Assembly (NCBI RefSeq): GCF_024733555.1 | Contig: NZ_JANIOF010000007.1 | Span: 62,001 to 126,000, forward strand | Length of the DNA: 64,000 nucleotides | From: Paenibacillus sp. SC116 | Lineage (GTDB): Bacteria > Bacillota > Bacilli > Paenibacillales > Paenibacillaceae | Direction of reading: 5' to 3' | In this document: positions 58,906-64,000 of the stretch, piece after piece | How the letters are laid out: every line of letters begins with the position of its first letter | Position numbering within the stretch: position 1 is the first letter of the stretch | Notes under the pieces: generated by a model | Told to the model about the DNA's origin: nothing | The model's input: only the letters and a program-made list of their open reading frames with translations | Databases searched by the model: none | Made by a program: the position numbers and the translations under genes

Positions 58906-59856
58906 ATGGGTAAATTAGTAATTGTAGCAATCGGTGGTAACTCATTGGTGAAGGATAACGGTCGTGACTCCATTCAGGACCAATTTGAAGCCGTGCGTGA
59001 AACCGTCATCAATATTGCGGATATGGTGCAAGAAGGGTACCAAGTCGTTGTTACCCACGGTAATGGTCCGCAAGTGGGCTTTGCTCTACAACGTGTGGAA
59101 ATCGCTAATGAAATTAGCGGGATGCCGACGATTCCGCTCGTTAACTGTGTTGCAGATACACAAGGCGGCATCGGCTATCTTATCCAACAATCGTTGACGA
59201 ACGAATTTGCCAAACGCGGCGTCAATAAAAAAGTAGCCAGCGTCATCACACAAGTAGAAGTCAGCGCCGATGATCCTAATTTTCAAAAACCAACTAAACC
59301 TGTCGGTTCCTTCTTTACCCTAGAGCAGGCTCAAGCGATGAAAAATGAACATCCAGACTGGATGTTTGTCGAAGATGCAGGGCGCGGTTACCGCCGAGTC
59401 GTTCCATCTCCAAAGCCGGTTGATATCGTCGAAAAAGATGCCATTCGCTCCCTCATCGATGCCGGCTATGTCGTCATCGCAGTTGGCGGCGGTGGAATTC
59501 CTGTTATCAAAACAGGCGACCAGACGTACGACGGTATCGATGCCGTAATTGACAAAGACTTTGCGACAAGCCTATTAGCTGAACAAATCAAAGCGGAGAC
59601 GCTGATCATTACGACAGGGGTATCCCAAGTATGCATCAACTATGGCAAGCCGAATCAAAAAGCGCTTGAACAAATTACGGTTGAAGAAACAAAACAGTAT
59701 GTAAGTGAAAATCATTTCGCACCAGGAAGTATGCTGCCGAAGATCGAGGCTAGCCTTAACTTCTTAGAGAATAACGGCTCACGTGTTATCATTACGAATC
59801 CAGAAAGCCTGAAAGACGCGATTAACAACCAAGCTGGCACTCATATTGTGAGATAA
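58906..59856 (+). CDS. allK: Carbamate kinase (AllK/ArcC-like)
   Basis: A 316-residue amino-acid-kinase-fold enzyme that makes ATP from carbamoyl phosphate and ADP. Motifs VIVAIGGNSL, THGNGPQVGFALQRVEIA, RRVVPSPKPVDIVE and AVGGGGIPVI are intact, as is the C-terminal HFAPGSMLPKIEASLNFLE. AGGAGG lies 8 bases upstream. It is the last gene of the operon, 18 bases after the permease, followed by a strong terminator. Co-location with allHFG makes it functionally AllK: the carbamoyl phosphate released from the transcarbamylase is converted to ATP, CO2 and ammonia. Confidence 0.93.
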   Translation: MGKLVIVAIGGNSLVKDNGRDSIQDQFEAVRETVINIADMVQEGYQVVVTHGNGPQVGFALQRVEIANEISGMPTIPLVNCVADTQGGIGYLIQQSLTNEFAKRGVNKKVASVITQVEVSADDPNFQKPTKPVGSFFTLEQAQAMKNEHPDWMFVEDAGRGYRRVVPSPKPVDIVEKDAIRSLIDAGYVVIAVGGGGIPVIKTGDQTYDGIDAVIDKDFATSLLAEQIKAETLIITTGVSQVCINYGKPNQKALEQITVEETKQYVSENHFAPGSMLPKIEASLNFLENNGSRVIITNPESLKDAINNQAGTHIVR

Positions 59857-59872
59857 GCACCAACCTATACAC

Positions 59873-59919
59873 AAAAAAAGACCGTCAGAGATGTCGTTCA
59901 TCTCCTGACGGTCTTCTTT
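59873..59919. terminator. Bidirectional terminator between allK and desR
   Basis: AAAAAGACCGTCAG pairs with CTGACGGTCTTCTTT, with an inner GATG/CATC. T-rich exits on both sides stop the two convergent operons. Confidence 0.85.
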
Positions 59920-59929
59920 CATTCTCAAA

Positions 59930-60529
59930 CTATTTAAACCAGCCCTTCTCCTTAAAGCGCATAATCGCTTCAATCCGGTTGCTGACATCCAGCTTATCTA
60001 AAATAACGGAAATGTAGTTGCGAACCGTTCCTGTCGTCAAATACAGCTGGCTTGCGATTTCCTTTGTATTTTTTCCATCTGCAATAAGTTCAAGTACTTC
60101 TTTCTCGCGCTCGGTTAACGGGTTCAATTCCCCATAAGACTCATCGACAAGATCCGATGCATAGATTCGGCGCCCTGCCATTATGCTGCGAATCGCACTT
60201 GCCAACTCTTCACTCGGGCTGTCTTTGAGCAAATAGCCATTTGCCCCTGCCTTGAGTGCACGGTCAAAATATCCGCTCCGAGCAAATGTAGTTAAGATGA
60301 GCACCTTGCAGCCAGTACCTTTCAACTGCTCCGCTGCTTCCAGCCCGCTCATCCCCGGCATCTCGATATCCATGACGCAAATATCCGGCTGATGCTGGCG
60401 TACTAACTCAACCGCTTCTTCACCGTTGCTCGCTCGACCGACGACACTCATATCCTCTTCCAAATCAAGCAGGGAAGCAAGCGCACCAAGCAACATTCGC
60501 TGATCTTCAGCTATTACGATACGAATCAT
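59930..60529 (-). CDS. desR: Response regulator DesR
   Basis: A 199-residue NarL-type response regulator. The receiver has phospho-acceptor Asp54 (CVMDIEMPGMSG) and the conserved Lys in GYLLKDS. The LuxR-type HTH occupies about 135-195 (LTEREKEVLELIADGKNTKEIASQLYLTTGTVRNYIS). Length and order equal B. subtilis DesR, which, phosphorylated by DesK, activates the desaturase promoter after a temperature drop. The start overlaps the desK stop in ATGA. Candidate binding sites lie upstream of des (62957-63008). Confidence 0.92.
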   Translation of the reverse strand: MIRIVIAEDQRMLLGALASLLDLEEDMSVVGRASNGEEAVELVRQHQPDICVMDIEMPGMSGLEAAEQLKGTGCKVLILTTFARSGYFDRALKAGANGYLLKDSPSEELASAIRSIMAGRRIYASDLVDESYGELNPLTEREKEVLELIADGKNTKEIASQLYLTTGTVRNYISVILDKLDVSNRIEAIMRFKEKGWFK

Positions 60530-61665
60530 GATTTCCCTACCTCCTGTTCAAGTGCTTTGAATACGTTCGGTACACTGATGACGAGCGTCATTCCATTATC
60601 AGATATCATCTCCATCGTTCCATTCACGAATTCAAGGCGCTCTTTCATCCCCTGAAGTCCGTTCCCTTTCGAAAGGTTGAAGGACTTGGGTAATCCTCTC
60701 CCATTGTCCTCAATCTTGATAGTTGCCTTCGTATCAGAAGATTCAATCTCGATGGAACATGCCGCAGCATGACTATGTTTCACGATATTCGTAACGGCTT
60801 CTTTCACACACATGCTTAGCACATTTTCATTCAATAATGACGTGTTCGGCAGCTTCACATCACCTTTAAGCGTGAATTCAATTTGGGCTGCCCTCAGAAT
60901 TTGCTCCACTCGGAACATTTCTTCGTCCAATCTAGCTCCACGCATTTGAGTAACCAACTCGCGTACTTCCTTTAACGCACTGCGAGCTGCCTGTCGAACA
61001 TCCTTAATCTCAGCTTGTGCTTGAGTTGGATTCTTCGTTATGAGCTTGCTCGCCAAATCACTTTTCAAGCCAATTAGCGAGAGTCTCTGTCCTAATGTAT
61101 CATGCAGATCTCGTGCAATTCGCTGACGCTCTTCCAGCTTCACCAATTCCGAAATCCGTTTATTGGCATCCTCTAGCTGCACTTCCAGCTTCTCACGCTT
61201 GTTTCGATTGTACGTCGTAACCGGAAGGAGAACGACACCGAGCAAGCTGACAAGGATAAAGGGTATCTGGGTAAGCATAACTGGATTCTTCGTTAAAAAT
61301 CCGTAGTTAATCGTCACGAAAGTCGTCACGAGATGAATGCAATACATGGTAATAAAACCTACTTTATGCTGAATATTTCCGATAAAGAACGCTAAAAAGA
61401 GCGAAAAATATACATAGCCGAACAGCACCGTCATCGTAACCGAAATTAAGATTTGTACCGCTGTCCAGAAGTACATCATCCGCCCTTTTGAAACGAAAGA
61501 AAGTACATAACAAGCAAAAAACATCAACACCATAACGATACCAATGATGGTCTCATACATAGAATTAGAACTAAATATAAAATAGAAAGGGAGGATGTAG
61601 AAGATAACCCACACATACGGGCTAAGACCCGTACTTCTTTGAAAAATATGATACCACTTCTGCAT
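60526..61665 (-). CDS. desK: Thermosensor histidine kinase DesK
   Basis: A 379-residue membrane histidine kinase. Five hydrophobic spans fill residues 18-148; their thickness-sensitive packing is what senses membrane order in B. subtilis DesK. The HisKA_3 helix has the phospho-accepting His188 (RIARDLHDTLGQRLS), the same number as in B. subtilis. The ATPase part has KEAVTNIVKHSHA and EDNGRGLP, GNGLQGMKERL. AAAGGGAGGG fits the ATG at 61665 (MQKWYHIF); the longer frame from 61737 lacks a ribosome site. It is probably co-transcribed with desR and lies 120 bases downstream of des. Confidence 0.92.
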   Translation of the reverse strand: MQKWYHIFQRSTGLSPYVWVIFYILPFYFIFSSNSMYETIIGIVMVLMFFACYVLSFVSKGRMMYFWTAVQILISVTMTVLFGYVYFSLFLAFFIGNIQHKVGFITMYCIHLVTTFVTINYGFLTKNPVMLTQIPFILVSLLGVVLLPVTTYNRNKREKLEVQLEDANKRISELVKLEERQRIARDLHDTLGQRLSLIGLKSDLASKLITKNPTQAQAEIKDVRQAARSALKEVRELVTQMRGARLDEEMFRVEQILRAAQIEFTLKGDVKLPNTSLLNENVLSMCVKEAVTNIVKHSHAAACSIEIESSDTKATIKIEDNGRGLPKSFNLSKGNGLQGMKERLEFVNGTMEMISDNGMTLVISVPNVFKALEQEVGKS

Positions 61666-61785
61666 CTTAACCCTCCCTTTCTCTGAGCTGCTTAACGTTA
61701 CTTGTATCGTACCATATCCTTGGTGGAACTTGTCCATATTCAGTTGAATTTGACTACTATTATTGGCTCTGCTTTAAGAAAGCTG

Positions 61786-62805
61786 TTACTTCAACGACAC
61801 ACTCTTACGCATCATAATGCGTTTATGATCCTTGAAGCTGACAAACGTCTTGCTCTCTTCGTCCCACAAGCTGAAACGAAGGGAAGCCAAGCTTGTTCGG
61901 AGCGTAATTGTAGTTGCGCGATGAAGCGGCGGCGTCTCATCATGGGCCTTTTCCAAGTTATAGTTAGGTACTTTGGGGCTTAGATGATGCACATGATGGA
62001 AACCAATGTTTCCTGTAATCCATTGCAGCACTTTCGGCAATTTGTAGTACGAACTTCCTTCTACCGCAGCCAACACATAGCTCCACTCATCTTCATGCTC
62101 GAAGTATGATTCCTCGAATTGATGCTGTACATAGAACAACCATATTCCGAGCATTCCCGAGATAAAGAAAATTGGTGCTTGTATAAGAACAAATGCCTGC
62201 CAACCAACGAGCCAGCACATGAATGCATACAAGGCTACGATTCCGATATTCGTCAAATGCGTATTGATTTTTTCCTTCTTTCTAGCGTCTTTACGATTAA
62301 AGCGATAGGCAACTAAAAAGATAGCAATTGGTCCAATGAAGAGCATCACGAACGGATTGCGGTATATTCTATAACCTATTTTCGTCTTTAATGGAGCTGC
62401 CTCATACTCATCTACAGTCAGTACCCACATATCCCCGATGCCACGCTTGTCGAGATTGCTGCTCGTTGCATGATGGATGGCGTGACAATTTTTCCATTGT
62501 TGATAAGGGACAAGCGTTATTACACCGGTAATATAACCGATAATATCATTTGCCTTGCGGCTCTTAAAGAACGATTGGTGACAACAGTCATGAAAAATGA
62601 TAAATGTCCGAATCACAAAGCCCGCTGCAACGATCGTGATCGGCAGTGTAAGCCAATACGATACGGACAAGCTTGCGTATGCGGCATACCAAAGTAAAAA
62701 TAAAGGAACGAGCGTGTTGATCATTTGTCGAATACTTTTTTTCGCATCTGATTTTTCATAAGGCATCATGTCTTTTCTTAACTTCGCTTGTTGAGCTTGA
62801 GTCAT
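61786..62805 (-). CDS. des: Acyl-lipid desaturase Des
   Basis: A 339-residue membrane fatty-acid desaturase that introduces a cis double bond into membrane lipid acyl chains after cold shift. The three histidine boxes are HDCCH (72-76), HAIHH (108-112) and HHVHH (270-274), the di-iron ligands of the family. Four membrane spans surround them. GGGAGG 9 bases before the ATG at 62805 sets the start; the longer frame from 62883 has no such site. It is the first gene of the des-desK-desR block and its leader region carries repeated TCAT/ATGA motifs. Confidence 0.94.
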   Translation of the reverse strand: MTQAQQAKLRKDMMPYEKSDAKKSIRQMINTLVPLFLLWYAAYASLSVSYWLTLPITIVAAGFVIRTFIIFHDCCHQSFFKSRKANDIIGYITGVITLVPYQQWKNCHAIHHATSSNLDKRGIGDMWVLTVDEYEAAPLKTKIGYRIYRNPFVMLFIGPIAIFLVAYRFNRKDARKKEKINTHLTNIGIVALYAFMCWLVGWQAFVLIQAPIFFISGMLGIWLFYVQHQFEESYFEHEDEWSYVLAAVEGSSYYKLPKVLQWITGNIGFHHVHHLSPKVPNYNLEKAHDETPPLHRATTITLRTSLASLRFSLWDEESKTFVSFKDHKRIMMRKSVSLK

Positions 62806-62941
62806 CGCATGTATTCCTCCCAAATATGACGCTTTAACGACTATATAAATAGAGCATGACCTGACTTGGCATGTGTAGAGCAAGTCGTTGCAAGTCTAAT
62901 CTATTGCTCCATGCTAAATAAGGACGTATTTGTCTATTGTT

Positions 62942-63008
62942 ATTATAGGCAGAACGTGTCATCGCCAATAGTCATAAACGTCATGAGGGGACATGACATA
63001 TGTCATAT
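62942..63008 (-). promoter_or_regulatory. des promoter with probable DesR binding repeats
   Basis: On the minus strand TATAAT at 62942-62947 is a perfect -10 with no good -35. Just upstream is a cluster of half-sites: GTCATAAACGTCATGA (62971-62986) and the perfect palindrome ATGACATATGTCAT (62993-63006), plus GTGTCAT at 62957. An activated promoter without a -35 and with symmetric repeats fits DesR control in B. subtilis. The untranslated leader would be about 130 bases. Confidence 0.6.
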
Positions 63009-63027
63009 AGGATGCTGAGAGCGCACT

Positions 63028-63054
63028 AAAAAAGCATGCCGAAAAGCGGCATGC
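63028..63054 (-). terminator. Terminator of the following lipoprotein gene
   Basis: GCATGCCG and CGGCATGC form a perfect 8-bp stem with a 5-base loop and a TTTTTT exit on the minus strand, after the stop at 63082. Confidence 0.8.
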
Positions 63055-63081
63055 CGTAGTCTTTATTTAAAACATTATAAA

Positions 63082-63651
63082 TTATTTCACTTGCAACGAA
63101 TGCATGATTTCCTTGGCGCTAAGACGCCATTCTTCCATTTGTTCTTCTGTACAATTAAATGTCCCGAGTAGAATTCTGCCGTCTACCTCCGTCATGAACA
63201 TCAGGTTGTATACGTTTGTATCTATCGCTGGTGTAAGCAGCTCTACATAGCCGACGGTTTTATTATTAATAGTGGTCACACCATCACCGTACCATGTAGC
63301 AGTTGGATGTAGTTGCTCAAACTGTTTTTTCGTAGCAGCTACAAATTTTTCTAGCTCTTCTTCGGAAATAGGAGTGGGTAAATGATTAAAAGCTACATTT
63401 ATAGAAGCGTCTTCATCGGTAAAGATTAAGGTTGGTCTATTTCCACCAGGGTATTTCGTTGCGGCCATTTCTTCTGACATAATTTCAAATCCTTTTGGGA
63501 CCAGTACACTAACTTTATTATCAAGGATTTGTTTTTGTTCCAATTGCTTATTCCCTTTTGGTGGCGGCGTACTTGGTGCACTTGTTTCTTTTTCAGCACA
63601 TCCTAACAGTACAAATACACACATTACAATCAAAGCTATTACTTTTTTCAT
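63082..63651 (-). CDS. Lipoprotein of unknown function (PsbP-like fold possible)
   Basis: A 189-residue lipoprotein: signal to the lipobox LLGC (residue about 18), a short Pro-rich linker, and a domain reading NKVSVLVPKGFEIMSEEMAATKYP, TDEDASINVAFNHL, VELLTPAIDTNVYNLMFMTEVDG and GTFNCTEEQMEEWRLSAKEIMHSLQ. The strand pattern and the closing helix resemble PsbP/LpqN-like domains, but no family is certain. Single gene with a terminator. Function unknown. Confidence 0.75.
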   Translation of the reverse strand: MKKVIALIVMCVFVLLGCAEKETSAPSTPPPKGNKQLEQKQILDNKVSVLVPKGFEIMSEEMAATKYPGGNRPTLIFTDEDASINVAFNHLPTPISEEELEKFVAATKKQFEQLHPTATWYGDGVTTINNKTVGYVELLTPAIDTNVYNLMFMTEVDGRILLGTFNCTEEQMEEWRLSAKEIMHSLQVK

Positions 63652-63799
63652 GATTATCCCCCAACTATGTAATGTACCAAACTCACTGTTTCATATGATA
63701 ATTTTTCCATATAGTATTTCGTTATAACGATAATTCAATAAATTGTAAGCAAAAATTTTTATCTCTGAAAGAACACATCTGGTGGGCGCCCATGCCCAT

Positions 63800-63833
63800 A
63801 AAAAAACGACTGCACTTACATGCAATCGTTTTT
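63800..63833 (-). terminator. Terminator of the partial gene at the window edge
   Basis: AAAAACGACTGCA and TGCAATCGTTTTT pair over 13 bases with one mismatch. It sits 45-80 bases after the stop at 63879. Confidence 0.75.
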
Positions 63834-63878
63834 CTTCCTATTCACATGATCAATAAATTTAACACACATACAGACGAC

Positions 63879-64000
63879 CTACTTTTTAGATAGCGATTCC
63901 CACGTGCTTTCGAGCCACTGATCAAATTCATCGCCCTTTTGTCCTTCGTACGCATCATATACGTCTGAACGCATTTTTTGAAGCTTCTCTTTGAATTGCT
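63879..64000 (-). CDS. C-terminal end of a hypothetical gene, cut by the window edge
   Basis: Only the last 39 codons and the stop are in the window. The encoded tail (FKEKLQKMRSDVYDAYEGQ, then DEFDQWLESTWESLSKK) is hydrophilic and helical. Upstream sequence is missing, so the family cannot be named. A terminator hairpin follows. Confidence 0.5.
   Translation of the reverse strand, partial: QFKEKLQKMRSDVYDAYEGQKGDEFDQWLESTWESLSKK

Noticed and set aside
63783-63792. TGGGCGCCCA as an operator
   Set aside because: A 10-base palindrome this short occurs by chance, lies downstream of a gene and has no partner site.

Overview
The window looks like the chromosome of a low-GC, spore-former-type Firmicute, most likely Paenibacillus or a close relative. 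The signs are AAGGAGG-type ribosome binding sites, an S-layer-homology (SLH) surface protein, KP-43-like subtilases, an S-box (SAM-I) riboswitch ahead of metNIQ, a CsaA protein, a futalosine-pathway menaquinone pair and a Bacillus-type des/desK/desR cold-response system. I see no rRNA, tRNA, CRISPR array, intact insertion sequence or integrase.

Layout. 1-5.7 kb: a tandem two-domain serine beta-lactamase-like protein, a membrane sensor-like protein with a one-piece histidine kinase/response regulator, and a decayed gene. 5.9-13.7 kb: a YdjM-like membrane protein, an M29 aminopeptidase and two paralogous secreted subtilases. 14.1-14.4 kb: a compact holin-like type I toxin with a likely antisense RNA. 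14.5-20.7 kb: csaA, fumC with a Fur-box-like site, two paralogous envelope proteins with low-complexity tails, and mqnB-mqnD. 20.8-30.6 kb: two SRPBCC proteins, an orphan ABC permease pair, a patatin-like lipase, a UvrA2-type ATPase, an HD hydrolase, an anchored unknown protein and plsC. 31-36.5 kb: a 1733-residue SLH protein with about ten near-identical cadherin-like repeats. 36.7-38.8 kb: a GNAT acetyltransferase followed by three evenly spaced tail-collar proteins. 39-43 kb: the S-box metNIQ operon with a fourth dehydrogenase gene. 43-50.6 kb: a radical SAM/SPASM protein, secreted and lipoproteins, YpsA and OsmC. 50.7-59.9 kb: a PucR-family regulator divergent from an operon encoding an ankyrin protein, AllH, AllF, AllG, an NCS1 permease and carbamate kinase. 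59.9-62.8 kb: des-desK-desR. 63-64 kb: a lipoprotein and a partial gene.

How genes work together. The 50.7-59.9 kb block is a complete candidate module for taking up a ureido or carbamoyl compound, splitting it with an oxamate-carbamoyltransferase-type complex, and making ATP from carbamoyl phosphate. No allantoinase or other upstream allantoin gene is present here. The met operon couples methionine uptake to a 2-oxoacid reductase-like enzyme under SAM control. The des block is the membrane-fluidity circuit. The 11-base motif ATATGTCATAT occurs in three intergenic regions (upstream of the fused kinase/regulator operon, the SLH protein and des), which hints at a shared regulator.

The least explained items are the switch-like structured leader between allG and the permease, the ankyrin protein in the carbamoyltransferase operon, the GNAT plus triple tail-collar operon, and the type I toxin locus.
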